Assembly: GCF_900107545.1 (NCBI RefSeq) | Contig: NZ_FNQZ01000001.1 | Location: forward strand, 496,001 to 560,000 | Source of the DNA: Pseudobutyrivibrio sp. ACV-2 | GTDB lineage: Bacteria; Bacillota; Clostridia; Lachnospirales; Lachnospiraceae | Direction: 5' to 3' | DNA length: 64,000 nt | Shown: in pieces, positions 53,079 through 62,535 of the stretch | Layout: each line of letters starts with the position of its first letter | How positions within the stretch are numbered: the first letter of the stretch is position 1 | Translations under genes and position numbers: made by a program | Notes under the pieces: generated by a model | Told to the model about the DNA's origin: nothing | Seen by the model: the letters and a program-made list of their open reading frames with translations, nothing else | Databases searched by the model: none

Positions 53079-54302
53079 TTATGAATTAAACATCTCTCCA
53101 TACCACTCCAGTGCTTCTACATATGCGTCATAAACAACATGCATTTCAATATCATGAAGCACCATTAGTCTGGATACTTCCTGCCAATCACCAGCTTCAT
53201 AGCTAAGTAAAAATTCAAGCTGTGGAGCAAATATTCCATCACCACTTACAAGAGCTTTTTTAATCTCATTACTAACACCTACCTGCTCTAAAGCCTTTTC
53301 CATAGGCATATCTAAGATTAAATTCAATAATGAGAACAGCCCCATCAAAAACAGCTCGTCTTTTCTCATAGCATAATCAAATGCCTTTGAAAGATTTTCA
53401 GCAAATCTGGCTCTTACTAGAGAAAGTCGTGTAATTTCATTTGGCTTTCCTGCCGCCAATTCATTAAAAAGTGTGGTATTTAACCAACGTCTGATTTCTC
53501 TTTGTCCTAGAAGTGCTGTAGCCTGATTAATAGAGCGAATATTAGAATTAATAGTAAGTCTGTTTGCTATTTTTAGGAGTTCAATTGATAAAGCAGGATC
53601 CTGTGCCACTACGTTGGCTACATCCTCTAAATCAAAATCTGATTGGTTAATTACAGTCATGAGTTTCATGTAATTAATCTTGATAGGTGTAACTTCTGTG
53701 TCCTGCTTGTTTATAGGAACTCTAAAGAAGGTTCCTTCGAATATCTTATACTGTCCACATTCTTTAGCTTTGTCAAATTCTTCTTTGGTGTGGAGATTTT
53801 CTGCACAGAAAGTCATATCAGGCATTAGCTTTCTGAATGCATTTGCCTGTTCGACAATATCGCCTGCATCTGCATTAATAAGGAATAAATCAAAATCCTT
53901 AAGCATAAATTTATAGTCTTCAATGTTCTTAAGAGGCAGGTCTTTCACTCCTAGCTTAAATCCCTTTTTCTTTAAATCGAGTAACCTCTTATTATACGTC
54001 TCCTCTGGCTTTAGAGATTGATCCATCATAAGGACTATTCTGCCATCAAAACCAGTCAATTGTTGCTCAATATTAGCAAATAGCGAAATATTATTTATAG
54101 GAATAATTATTTCGCAATTAGCAACCAAATCATCTTCAGAAATACTTTCAAAAACCTCAATACCTACAATTGAGCCAGCACCATCATATTTACCTGATGC
54201 AAGCAAATGAGGGTTCTCAAACATATTCTCTTTCTGAGCATACAAGCAATAAGATGCAACAGACATGTCTTCAAAAAAAAGTGGTACCAATGTAGCTAGC
54301 AT
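53079..54302 (-). CDS. YuxH-like signalling protein with degenerate EAL and HDOD domains
   Basis: About 407 residues. The first 200 have the beta/alpha layout of EAL proteins (IVLMMDQSL; FDLFLINADAGDIVEQ; FCAENLHTKEEFDKAKECG) but no EAL motif or metal ligands, so no c-di-GMP hydrolysis is expected. Residues about 215-407 are an HDOD domain (VVAQDPALSIELLKIANR; INQATALLGQREIRRWL). Such proteins are regulatory scaffolds. The ATG at 54302 has GGAGAAGG upstream. Single gene with a consensus promoter and a hairpin in its leader. Confidence 0.88.
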   Translation of the reverse strand: MLATLVPLFFEDMSVASYCLYAQKENMFENPHLLASGKYDGAGSIVGIEVFESISEDDLVANCEIIIPINNISLFANIEQQLTGFDGRIVLMMDQSLKPEETYNKRLLDLKKKGFKLGVKDLPLKNIEDYKFMLKDFDLFLINADAGDIVEQANAFRKLMPDMTFCAENLHTKEEFDKAKECGQYKIFEGTFFRVPINKQDTEVTPIKINYMKLMTVINQSDFDLEDVANVVAQDPALSIELLKIANRLTINSNIRSINQATALLGQREIRRWLNTTLFNELAAGKPNEITRLSLVRARFAENLSKAFDYAMRKDELFLMGLFSLLNLILDMPMEKALEQVGVSNEIKKALVSGDGIFAPQLEFLLSYEAGDWQEVSRLMVLHDIEMHVVYDAYVEALEWYGEMFNS

Positions 54303-54351
54303 ATTCCTTCTCCTTTTCAAGCCTCAAATATAGATAGTAATAACCCCAAAA

Positions 54352-54377
54352 ATATTCTGACAGAATTGTCTGAATAT
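54352..54377 (-). promoter_or_regulatory. Leader hairpin of the EAL-HDOD gene
   Basis: ATATTCAGACA and TGTCAGAATAT arms (one mismatch, 4-nt loop) lie just downstream of the predicted transcription start. It has no T-run. Confidence 0.5.
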
Positions 54378-54387
54378 TTATAAAAAA

Positions 54388-54416
54388 ATTATATCACTCC
54401 TCATTTTTCAATTCAA
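54388..54416 (-). promoter_or_regulatory. Promoter of the EAL-HDOD gene
   Basis: TTGAAT, 17 bp, TATAAT on the minus strand. Confidence 0.75.
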
Positions 54417-54452
54417 CGTCTAGTAGTGGAAAAATAAATCCTTTATAGCAAA

Positions 54453-54483
54453 AAAGGCACTATTTTTTTCAAATAATGCCTTT
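54453..54483 (-). terminator. Terminator after GH32
   Basis: AAAGGCATTATT and AATAGTGCCTTT arms around an A-rich loop, followed by TTTGC on the minus strand. Confidence 0.78.
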
Positions 54484-54497
54484 ACAACCTAATTATT

Positions 54498-56030
54498 TTA
54501 ATTGTCGCTCAAATCGTATTTTGTTACGTCAATAATAACGTTTTTGTTAGCCTCGAAATAAATCTCTTTTGCAGATACATCTGTATCTAAAGTGGCTGTC
54601 ATTGCATATGCGCCATCCTCAAAGAACAGTTCCATGCTGAATCTATCAAGAATAATACGTACCTTTACTTCTCCATTGTTGAATGGAACCTTTGTACGTC
54701 TCTGATGAACAATGCTTCTGCGGGATCCAGAGAATTTTCTATCAAGCTTTACAATGTTCTCCTTTGGTCTAAAGATAACATCTGTATGCTTCTTAGAATC
54801 TGATGCCAAACCGATAGTAAATTTATCATAAATGTCTTCGACATTCTCAGGGTGAATAGTAATGGTCATATCTATCTGGCGGCCTTCGATTCCATCCAAG
54901 TATACACGACTTGATGGGTTGTGTCCTTCCGTATCAAGTACACTCTCATCTCCCTTAATAACAGTATTAAGGTGCTCAACCTTGTCTTTACGCATTGATT
55001 CCAATTCTCTGATTGGATTCTGATATAATCTTCCATTTTTAATCTCAAGCTCTCTTGGAACAGTCATCTGACCAAACCAAGGAAGATTTCTATCATGTGC
55101 TCCTGATGTATCCCAATTCTGCATCCAGCCAATCATTACACGACGACCATCTGGGGTTAAGATGCTCTGATGTGCATAAAAGTCAATTCCATAGTCTACT
55201 GCCTGGAAAGTCTTTGGTACAAATGTATCTGTAGCATCATCATAATCACCGATGATACAAACATTTCCATTTCCATTATGGAATTCAAATCCTTCTGGAA
55301 GCATATCCTGTGGGCTGACAAAGATAACGCCCTGTCCATCAAGCTCGAAGAAGTCTGGACATTCCCACATAAGACCATATGAGCCATCGTTTTCGGCAAA
55401 TACTTTTTCAAACTCCCAGTTAAGAGCATTTTTACTCTTAAATAAGAGAAGCTGACCAAAGCCGTCATCCTTAAGATTGGCTACTAAAAGACGATAGCTT
55501 CCATCTTTTTTCTGCCAAATCTTTGGATCTCTAAAGTGCTCGACATTTCCATTTGCAGGAATTGCATCTGTTCCAAGAACAGGGTTATTAGCATACTTTT
55601 CGTAATCCTCGCCATCTCCCATGGCCAAACACTGTGTCTGGAATTCCTTAAGATGACCATTTTCAACTGTACGCTTCATAACACCTGTGTAGATAAGAAG
55701 CTGTCTTCCATCAGGAAGGCCTATAGCACTTCCTGAAAAGACGCCATCTTTATCATAGAATTCATCTGGTGCAAGCGCGCAAGTCAGATGTTCCCAATGT
55801 AGTAAATCATCACTTACAGCATGGCCCCAATGCATTGGACCCCAAGCAGCCTCATATGGATAATACTGATAAAACATGTGATACTTTCCATTATAATAGC
55901 TGAAACCGTTTGGGTCGTTCATCCAGCCTACTCTAGGAGACAAATGAAATCCCGGTCTATCCTCTTTTGAAATTAATTTAGCTAATGCCTCCTCGTATTT
56001 GCGAGCTTCTCTTAATGTCTGACTGCTCAT
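54498..56030 (-). CDS. GH32 fructosidase (sucrose/fructan hydrolase), cytoplasmic
   Basis: 510 residues without signal peptide. Family GH32 landmarks: nucleophile Asp in GWMNDPNG near residue 37, the RDP motif in FRDPKIW near 167, acid Glu in WECPDFF near 223, and a C-terminal beta-sandwich. It releases fructose from sucrose, sucrose phosphate or fructo-oligosaccharides. As the last gene of a CUT1 ABC operon, its substrate is probably an imported fructo-oligosaccharide rather than a PTS product (inference). Ribosome site GGAAGGTG. Confidence 0.95.
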   Translation of the reverse strand: MSSQTLREARKYEEALAKLISKEDRPGFHLSPRVGWMNDPNGFSYYNGKYHMFYQYYPYEAAWGPMHWGHAVSDDLLHWEHLTCALAPDEFYDKDGVFSGSAIGLPDGRQLLIYTGVMKRTVENGHLKEFQTQCLAMGDGEDYEKYANNPVLGTDAIPANGNVEHFRDPKIWQKKDGSYRLLVANLKDDGFGQLLLFKSKNALNWEFEKVFAENDGSYGLMWECPDFFELDGQGVIFVSPQDMLPEGFEFHNGNGNVCIIGDYDDATDTFVPKTFQAVDYGIDFYAHQSILTPDGRRVMIGWMQNWDTSGAHDRNLPWFGQMTVPRELEIKNGRLYQNPIRELESMRKDKVEHLNTVIKGDESVLDTEGHNPSSRVYLDGIEGRQIDMTITIHPENVEDIYDKFTIGLASDSKKHTDVIFRPKENIVKLDRKFSGSRRSIVHQRRTKVPFNNGEVKVRIILDRFSMELFFEDGAYAMTATLDTDVSAKEIYFEANKNVIIDVTKYDLSDN

Positions 56031-56055
56031 TTTACACCTTCCTATCTAAATATTT

Positions 56056-57717
56056 CTAATTTGCTTCGTAGTATTTATCAAGATACTGCTGATAAATATC
56101 AAGATACTGAGCCAAGCCGTAATCATCAGCCTGTGCCAAGTATGACTTCCAAGCTCCGTCTGTCACACCATCTCTGATGAACTCAGACTTGCTTGAGTTG
56201 AAGAATGATACTAAATCTGTCTGAATACCTGAAAGCTTTTCTGTATCCTCAGATGACATAAATACTCTTGGGTAAACATACTTGCCGTGCATATCATCTG
56301 TGTAGTAATCCTTAATCCAATCTAATCTGTACTGAGCATCATCTGGGCATGTTACGTATACACCATAGTACTCATCTAAGATTGCAAGAGGTCCACCTAC
56401 GCACTCTGCTTCTCTAACCTCAACTGGTGAAGCATCACCAAGTGCTGCATGCTTAAGCATCTTGTCACCATTTTCATTTTCGCCAAGCTCGAAGATATCG
56501 AAGTCATCATCTTCGCCGTATGTACCCCAGTTGTTCTGTGGAGACTGGAATGGATCATACATCTGATCAAGCCATGCACAAATAAGTGCAGGGTTCTTGC
56601 AAACGCTTGTTACTACACAACGACCTCTGTCGAAACCTGATGTAAATGAACCGTTCTGTGGAGTAACGTTTACTGTATCTGCCTTTAATGCCTTAAGTGG
56701 TACATAATCATTGATATTGTCAATGTTAGCTACATCCCAAGAGAAACATACACCGTAACGATGTGACTTACCCTTTGCTACGTATGTAGCCCAATCCTGT
56801 GTGAAGCACTCTGGATCGATAAGGCCTTCAGCATAAAGCTTGTGTAACCACTCAACACCCTTCTTAAATCCATCTGTAGTAGCTGTACAAACAACCTGTC
56901 TGTCATCATTTACTGCGATGTGCTGACCCATATCTACGTCACCGATACCATCGCCAAAACCATTTGTAAGGATGTTAGGATCCTGATCATTGATGATGCA
57001 TGACATTGGAATGATGTCGCCTTCGATACCGAACTCATCCTGTAATGCCTTTGCGTTATCCTGGAATGCAATAAGAACCTGCTCGAATTCATCAACTGTT
57101 GTAGGTGTCTCAAGTCCTAAGAAATCAAGCCACTTCTGATTGATGAAGCACATGTTGTTACCAACTGTCTGAATAGCAGTCTTTTCTGAACCTAACTGCT
57201 CAATCCAAGGCAATGCCCAGATATGTCCATCTTCGTCCTCACACATTGTTCTGTACTCAGGACACTTTTCAAATACAGCTGAAAGGTTTGGCATATACTG
57301 ATCAATATAATCCTCAACTGGGATAATAACGCCCTGATCTGCATATCTAAGCAAATCGTTATCGCCAAAGCCTGCGTTGAATACAAAATCTGTAAGAGTG
57401 TTAACATTTGCCATGTTAAGAGATATCTTATCTCCCCACTGGTCAGAAGAAATAGCTGTCCATTCTACATGTACGTTTGTCTCATCCTCAAGTCTCTTGA
57501 AAATTGTACGATTGTTTGGCTCTTCCTCTGTTCCTGTAGGATAACTAATCATACCTGTGATTGTTACCTTGTCAGCGAGTGGGAAGCTTAAATTTTCTGT
57601 GTCTACAGAATCTGCATTACTAGCTGACTTTGATCCTCCACCGCAGCCAGTAAATGTGCCCATGGCAAGTGTAGCTACCATGGTTGTTGCTACTAAACCT
57701 TTGAATACTTTCTTCAT
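56056..57717 (-). CDS. Family 1 sugar-binding lipoprotein of CUT1 ABC transporter
   Basis: 553 residues, lipobox FTGC (Cys26) and a Gly/Ser tether, then a large extracellular solute-binding fold like that of LplA-type proteins (TIFKRLEDETNVHVEW; WLHKLYAEGLIDPECF). At 553 residues it is longer than maltose-binding types, as usual for oligosaccharide binders of this branch. It likely binds a fructan fragment, judged from the GH32 gene next to it. Confidence 0.92.
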   Translation of the reverse strand: MKKVFKGLVATTMVATLAMGTFTGCGGGSKSASNADSVDTENLSFPLADKVTITGMISYPTGTEEEPNNRTIFKRLEDETNVHVEWTAISSDQWGDKISLNMANVNTLTDFVFNAGFGDNDLLRYADQGVIIPVEDYIDQYMPNLSAVFEKCPEYRTMCEDEDGHIWALPWIEQLGSEKTAIQTVGNNMCFINQKWLDFLGLETPTTVDEFEQVLIAFQDNAKALQDEFGIEGDIIPMSCIINDQDPNILTNGFGDGIGDVDMGQHIAVNDDRQVVCTATTDGFKKGVEWLHKLYAEGLIDPECFTQDWATYVAKGKSHRYGVCFSWDVANIDNINDYVPLKALKADTVNVTPQNGSFTSGFDRGRCVVTSVCKNPALICAWLDQMYDPFQSPQNNWGTYGEDDDFDIFELGENENGDKMLKHAALGDASPVEVREAECVGGPLAILDEYYGVYVTCPDDAQYRLDWIKDYYTDDMHGKYVYPRVFMSSEDTEKLSGIQTDLVSFFNSSKSEFIRDGVTDGAWKSYLAQADDYGLAQYLDIYQQYLDKYYEAN

Positions 57718-57769
57718 TTTTCTCCTCCTAATTTATATCAAACAGGTTATCCTGTTTGTTTCACTTTTA

Positions 57770-58678
57770 TTAGCCCTTGATTGAGCCAACCATAATACCT
57801 TTATCAAAGTACTTCTGGAAGAATGGATACATAACAATAAGTGGTAAGCTTGAAATAATGATTGTTGCATATTTCAAAAGCTCTGCTAACTGTGCACGCT
57901 GTGCTGTTGACTGCATATCTGCAATCATGCCTGGGTCAGGCTGGTTCTGAATAAGAATAGATCTAAGTACAAGCTGAAGTGGCTGCTTTGAAGCAGAGTT
58001 AATATAAATCATAGCGTCAAAGTAACTGTTCCACATAGCTACGAACTGCCATAAGCAAAGAACTGCAATAACTGGTGTACATACAGGAAGCAAAATCTTG
58101 AAGAAGTAAATGATTTCATTTGCTCCATCAACCTCAGCTGCTTCTCTAAGCTCTGCTGGGATGCCCTTGTAATATGTTCTTGCGATAATCATATTCCATA
58201 CTGAAAATGCACCAGGTAAAACTACTGCCCACATTGTATCAAGTAATCCCAACTTACTAATAAGAAGGTATGTAGGAATAAGTCCACCACCGAAGAACAT
58301 TGTGATAATGAAAATTGTGTTAAAGAAATTCTTTCCTTTAAAATTATCAAGTGACATTGGGTATGCACAAAGCATTGTGATGAATACTGAAAGGAATGTG
58401 AATACGCATGAATAAACAACTGCGTTTTTAAATCCTACCCAAATCTGTCCATTTGAAATAACTCGCTCATAAGCTGTCAATGTCCATTTTTCCAAATCAA
58501 AGGTGATACCCTTATTCTGTAATGTGATTGGATCCATGAATGATGCAATGACTATGTAAATCATTGGAACAATAATTGCTAAAACAAATAGTCCTAAGAG
58601 AACGTAACCAGAAATAAGAAAGGTTTTATCTCCCATTGAATATCTGGCAAATTTACTTTTTTTCTTTTTTTCTTTCAT
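57770..58678 (-). CDS. CUT1 sugar ABC permease (MalG/YtcP-like)
   Basis: 302 residues, six membrane spans, and an EAA loop (ELREAAEVDGANEIIYFFKILLPV). One half of the membrane channel. No ATPase gene is in the operon, so a shared MsmX-type ATPase elsewhere is expected. Ribosome site AGGGGG. Confidence 0.93.
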   Translation of the reverse strand: MKEKKKKSKFARYSMGDKTFLISGYVLLGLFVLAIIVPMIYIVIASFMDPITLQNKGITFDLEKWTLTAYERVISNGQIWVGFKNAVVYSCVFTFLSVFITMLCAYPMSLDNFKGKNFFNTIFIITMFFGGGLIPTYLLISKLGLLDTMWAVVLPGAFSVWNMIIARTYYKGIPAELREAAEVDGANEIIYFFKILLPVCTPVIAVLCLWQFVAMWNSYFDAMIYINSASKQPLQLVLRSILIQNQPDPGMIADMQSTAQRAQLAELLKYATIIISSLPLIVMYPFFQKYFDKGIMVGSIKG

Positions 58679-58692
58679 TATTTACCCCCTGA

Positions 58693-59604
58693 TTAAAGTC
58701 CCTGACCATCGTTCATTTTTTCAACGACTTTATTAACTACTACAAGAAGAATTACATTAATTACTGTATTGAAAAGTCCAACCGCTGTTGAGTAACTGTA
58801 GTTACCATCAATAAGACCTTTCTTATATACATAGGTAGCAATGATTTCTGATGCTCCAAGGTTCAAGTCTGTCTGTAATGCATATGCCTTTTCAAAACCG
58901 ATACTCATGATGTTTCCGGCCTGAAGAATGAACTGGATTACAACCATGTCCTTGATTGCTGGCCACTCTACTGCTTTGATCTGCTGGAAGATATTTGCTC
59001 CATCAATCTGAGCTGCTTCCTTTAATTCCTGGCTGGCATTTGCAAGTGCTGCTGTGTACATGATTGATGCCCAACCTGCGCCCTGCCAGATACCACTTGC
59101 AATGTAGATTGGTCTAAATGCTTCTGGCAATGTAAGGAAGTTTATTGTAGTTCCAAGTGCCATGTTGAAAGGTCCTGTAACTGATAAAAGGATACGAACC
59201 ATACCACAAAGGACGATTACTGATATGAAGTTTGGCATGTAAAGAACAAGCTGAATCTTTTGCTTTATTTTGCTGCTTTCGATTCTGTTAAGTAACAGTG
59301 CCAGGATAATTGGTACTGGGAAGCCCCAGAGCAATCCATAAATACTAAGCTTTAATGTATTAACCAGATATGATATGAAATCCGGTGATGATAAAAACTG
59401 TTTAAAGTAGTCAAACCCTACCCATTCGCTTCCAAGGAAGCCTTTAAATGGACTGTACTTTTCGAATGCTATCAAGATACCACCCATTGGCAGGTATCTA
59501 AATATGATAGTAAGCAACAGTGCAGGTCCTAGAAAGAAAATGTACAATCTCCAGTGCCTAATTACATAATCTCTCGTTTCACTTATTTTCCCTTTTGTTT
59601 TCAT
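58693..59604 (-). CDS. CUT1 sugar ABC permease (LplB-like)
   Basis: 303 residues, six spans, EAA loop ELKEAAQIDGANIFQQIKAVEWP. Start at the ATG 59604 because GGAGGAG lies 5 nt upstream; an ATG six codons earlier overlaps this site. First gene of the operon. Confidence 0.93.
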   Translation of the reverse strand: MKTKGKISETRDYVIRHWRLYIFFLGPALLLTIIFRYLPMGGILIAFEKYSPFKGFLGSEWVGFDYFKQFLSSPDFISYLVNTLKLSIYGLLWGFPVPIILALLLNRIESSKIKQKIQLVLYMPNFISVIVLCGMVRILLSVTGPFNMALGTTINFLTLPEAFRPIYIASGIWQGAGWASIMYTAALANASQELKEAAQIDGANIFQQIKAVEWPAIKDMVVIQFILQAGNIMSIGFEKAYALQTDLNLGASEIIATYVYKKGLIDGNYSYSTAVGLFNTVINVILLVVVNKVVEKMNDGQGL

Positions 59605-59657
59605 TAATCTCCTCCATTGCATATTTGCATATGCGCTTTACGTTTTTGCATATACTT

Positions 59658-59685
59658 ACTATATCACTTTTTACATATGAGTCAA
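59658..59685 (-). promoter_or_regulatory. Promoter of the GH32/ABC operon with TGCA-rich operator region
   Basis: TTGACT, 16 bp, TATAGT on the minus strand. Downstream, between the start and the first ATG, come several TTGCATAT/GCATATGC elements (59618-59654), including arms GCATAT-N4-ATATGC, probably LacI-type operator sites. Confidence 0.6.
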
Positions 59686-59762
59686 TATTTTATTTCACAT
59701 TTGTAACAATATTATATTTTTGCATTGTTTGTTTGTCGCATTTACACAAAAGAATTTTACAT

Positions 59763-59791
59763 TTGACAAATTGAGCTCGATTTTTTATTAT
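59763..59791 (+). promoter_or_regulatory. Promoter of the LacI-type regulator gene
   Basis: TTGACA, 17 bp, TATTAT on the plus strand; start near 59798. Confidence 0.75.
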
Positions 59792-59802
59792 ATTTAATGT
59801 GT

Positions 59803-59820
59803 ATTGCAATTACGTGCAAT
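59803..59820. promoter_or_regulatory. LacI-type operator in the regulator's own promoter
   Basis: Perfect dyad ATTGCA-N6-TGCAAT just after the predicted start site, suggesting autoregulation. It shares TGCA cores with the elements at the divergent ABC promoter. Confidence 0.6.
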
Positions 59821-59857
59821 TTATATATTTGCACAATATATAAATAAGGGGGACATT

Positions 59858-60919
59858 ATGTCAGCTAAAGTTACAATTCAAGACATTGCAGATGCCCTTG
59901 GCATCTCTAGAAATACAGTTTCAAAAGCTATCAATAATACAGGAGTTCTTGCTGATTCCACCAGAGAAAAGGTTTTAGCCAAGGCTGCTGAAATGGGATA
60001 CAAGCAGTTTTCATATGTAAATCCACTTAATTCTTCTATATTAGATGGTGCTTCTAAAAAGCCTATCGCTACAGGAGAAATAGCACTGTTTTCTGGCAAC
60101 TTTTTGGGTAATGCCCACTTTGCTTCTACAATGCTTGATAAATTCCAAAATGAAATATCAAACTACGGCTACAGCATGACCATGCATCGTATTAGTGAGG
60201 ATATTATAGATAATAAGGTATTACCTAGTTCACTCAATCTAGAGCGCACCAAAGCAATCATATGTGTTGAGATGTTTAACTATGAATATTGCAAGATGCT
60301 TTCTGAGCTGGAGGTACCTGTTCTTTTCGTCGATGCTCCATATGAAAGCTATTTTCATCCACTTAATGCAGATGTGCTTCTTATGGAAAATACATCAGGC
60401 ATTTTCTCTCTCGTTGAAGCCATGAAGAATCGTGGAATAAAAGAGATAGGCTACATCGGGCAAAAATATCACTGCCGTTCATTCTTCGAGAGATATCTTT
60501 CATATTTCAATGCTATGCATCATTTCGGACTAGATATCAAAGAAGACTACATATTCACAGATATCAATCCTCACAATGAAATGTACAGACCCCGCCTTTT
60601 AGATTGTTTATCAAAGCTTGAGCACTTACCTGATTTATTCATTTGCGCTAACGATTTCGTCTGTATGGATACACTAGACTGTTTGGGACACCTCAACCTA
60701 TCATGTCCAAAAGATACCCTGCTCTCTGGCTTTGATGATTCCACAGAGTCAAAGCTTATGACCCCGACATTGACTACCATTCACATTCACAGTCAGGTAA
60801 TGGGTATGACTGCTGCAAACCTTATTCTTTCACGTATTCAACAGCCAGATATGAATTATAGAACTATCTATACCGAAACAAATCTCATTTACAGAGAATC
60901 AACAAGCCCTTCTAAATAA
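59858..60919 (+). CDS. LacI-family transcriptional regulator
   Basis: 353 residues. N-terminal helix-turn-helix VTIQDIADALGISRNTVSKAINNTG with hinge STREKVLAKAAEMGY, then a periplasmic-binding-like effector domain (LLSGFDDSTESKLMTPTLTTI near the end). Start at 59858 is backed by AAGGGGG; an earlier in-frame ATG lies in the promoter region. Divergent from the CUT1/GH32 operon, it probably represses that operon until its sugar is present. Confidence 0.94.
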   Translation: MSAKVTIQDIADALGISRNTVSKAINNTGVLADSTREKVLAKAAEMGYKQFSYVNPLNSSILDGASKKPIATGEIALFSGNFLGNAHFASTMLDKFQNEISNYGYSMTMHRISEDIIDNKVLPSSLNLERTKAIICVEMFNYEYCKMLSELEVPVLFVDAPYESYFHPLNADVLLMENTSGIFSLVEAMKNRGIKEIGYIGQKYHCRSFFERYLSYFNAMHHFGLDIKEDYIFTDINPHNEMYRPRLLDCLSKLEHLPDLFICANDFVCMDTLDCLGHLNLSCPKDTLLSGFDDSTESKLMTPTLTTIHIHSQVMGMTAANLILSRIQQPDMNYRTIYTETNLIYRESTSPSK

Positions 60920-60927
60920 TATGATAA

Positions 60928-60955
60928 AAAACGCAGGAGCTAATTCCTGCGTTTT
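60928..60955. terminator. Bidirectional terminator between lacI-type gene and acetyltransferase
   Basis: AAAACGCAGGA and TCCTGCGTTTT arms with a 6-nt loop; T-rich on both strands, placed between two converging genes. Confidence 0.9.
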
Positions 60956-60982
60956 CTTATCTACTATAAAATTGAAATTTTA

Positions 60983-61594
60983 TTACTTATAATCTTCTAC
61001 ATCAAATTTTAAATTTCGATAATAATAATCTCTATCTTCCTCTGAGATTTTTCTAAGGATTCTACATGGGTTTCCTACCGCAATTACATTGTCAGGCAAA
61101 TCTTTTGTCACCACACTTCCAGCTCCAATTACAACATTATTTCCTATAGTGACCCCCGGCATTATGCAGGTGTTTCCACCAATCCAAACATTATCTCCAA
61201 TAGTAATAGGTATTCCGTATTCATAACCAGAATTTCTTGAATCGGGATGAATAGGATGACCTGCAGTGTATATAGATACATTAGGGGCAATCTGAGCGTT
61301 ATCACCTATTTTGACTTTGCCTACATCAAGAATAGTAAGATTGTAATTTGCAAAAAAGTTCTCTCCAACCTCGATATTGTAGCCATAGTCACAACGAAAA
61401 GGCGCTTCTACATTGATTATATTTCCCGTTTTACCAAGGATTTCTTTTATCAGGGCATCTTTAGCCTTTTCATATTCTGGTTCAAGATTATTATATTTAA
61501 AAATTTTCTTTTTGTTTTCCAAGCGTTCTTCACTGAGACCATCCATCCATGCTTTATATGGCAATCCTGAAAGCATTCTCTCTTTTTGATTCAT
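60983..61594 (-). CDS. Maltose/galactoside O-acetyltransferase family (left-handed beta-helix)
   Basis: 203 residues: an N-terminal helical cap (MLSGLPYKAWMDGLSEER, typical of Maa/LacA) and hexapeptide repeats with the catalytic His in YTAGHPIHPDSR near residue 113, and GDNVWIGGNTCIMPGVTIG. Transfers acetyl from acetyl-CoA to sugars. Ribosome site AAGGAG. Confidence 0.93.
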   Translation of the reverse strand: MNQKERMLSGLPYKAWMDGLSEERLENKKKIFKYNNLEPEYEKAKDALIKEILGKTGNIINVEAPFRCDYGYNIEVGENFFANYNLTILDVGKVKIGDNAQIAPNVSIYTAGHPIHPDSRNSGYEYGIPITIGDNVWIGGNTCIMPGVTIGNNVVIGAGSVVTKDLPDNVIAVGNPCRILRKISEEDRDYYYRNLKFDVEDYK

Positions 61595-61606
61595 TAGTAT
61601 CTCCTT

Positions 61607-62134
61607 TTAAATATCTGCTAATTGAATTTCTCTGACATCCTCATGAGGATTAACCTTTGCCAATCCAATGTGTGTAATTTTCGCATCAATGGATTTAAAA
61701 TCCTGCATTACTTTGACCGCTTCTATCATTTGCTCTTTGGATAGAGTTTTAGCTATAGTTATATGTGGTAGCCAAGATAATGGCCTGTAATAATTGCTGA
61801 TTGTAGTTTCAGGTATATTTGAAAAGCCATCATATAAACACCTGCTTGTTTCATACAAATATTCATTTAGATACGGGGCCACATATATGACATATGGCAT
61901 TAACTGTCCTACGGTAATTATTGAAATGTTCCCTCGTGAAAGCTTATTTGTAAGAGCTTCAAAAGGCGGAATAAGAACCTCCACAGATCGAGCCTCTATA
62001 GCTGAAAACGTCAAGTGCGGTGGTACATTATGTGATATCATAAAATCATTTCCAGTGACCTCAGCCACTTTGTTTATGTAGTTTTTGAGTATTTTGTTTG
62101 TGGTTTTATCAAAATAGGCTGATATCAGAAACAT
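61607..62134 (-). CDS. 2H phosphoesterase superfamily protein (2'-5' RNA ligase-like)
   Basis: 175 residues with the two catalytic HxTx motifs, HLTF near residue 40 and HITI near 124, that define 2H phosphoesterases. Relatives act on cyclic phosphodiesters of RNA or nucleotides. It ends 12 nt before the acetyltransferase start, so the two are probably cotranscribed. Substrate unknown. Confidence 0.85.
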   Translation of the reverse strand: MFLISAYFDKTTNKILKNYINKVAEVTGNDFMISHNVPPHLTFSAIEARSVEVLIPPFEALTNKLSRGNISIITVGQLMPYVIYVAPYLNEYLYETSRCLYDGFSNIPETTISNYYRPLSWLPHITIAKTLSKEQMIEAVKVMQDFKSIDAKITHIGLAKVNPHEDVREIQLADI

Positions 62135-62199
62135 CTTGATTCCTCTAAGTAATTAACACCTTTCTTGGATTAATTATAGCTAATATTTCAAACTGAAAA

Positions 62200-62226
62200 A
62201 AGCCCCATACTCTAAGCATAGGGCTT
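62200..62226 (-). terminator. Terminator after the zinc-ribbon gene pair
   Basis: AAGCCCTATGC and GTATGGGGCTT arms with a 5-nt loop followed by TTTTTC on the minus strand. Confidence 0.88.
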
Positions 62227-62263
62227 CATTTGCGTTATCTATCTTATAATATTTTAAGCAAGC

Positions 62264-62533
62264 TTACATCCAACTATAGTCTCCTCCAGTGACAGCAAGA
62301 GAAAGTAAAGCATCCATCTTTTCTATTTCTTCTTCACCTCTAACCACTGAAATAAGTTTTGCTGTTTCTGACGCTACAGGCATTTCTTCATCGGGGCCTA
62401 TTTCCATATTTGGCTGTTCACCACAATATGGACAGACCAGAGTTGGTCCAACCTGAATTGATAAAAATCTATTGGCACATTCACTACATTCATAAAATCC
62501 TGCAAGGCTTGTGCCGTCTGGTACATAATACAT
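62264..62533 (-). CDS. Small zinc-ribbon protein
   Basis: About 89 residues, start at ATG 62533 (GAGGAG 8 nt upstream). Two cysteine pairs, ECSEC and VCPYC, can form a zinc ribbon; the rest is acidic. Function unknown. Follows the 98-residue gene by 2 nt, so the two are coupled. Confidence 0.78.
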   Translation of the reverse strand: MYYVPDGTSLAGFYECSECANRFLSIQVGPTLVCPYCGEQPNMEIGPDEEMPVASETAKLISVVRGEEEIEKMDALLSLAVTGGDYSWM

Positions 62534-62535
62534 TA

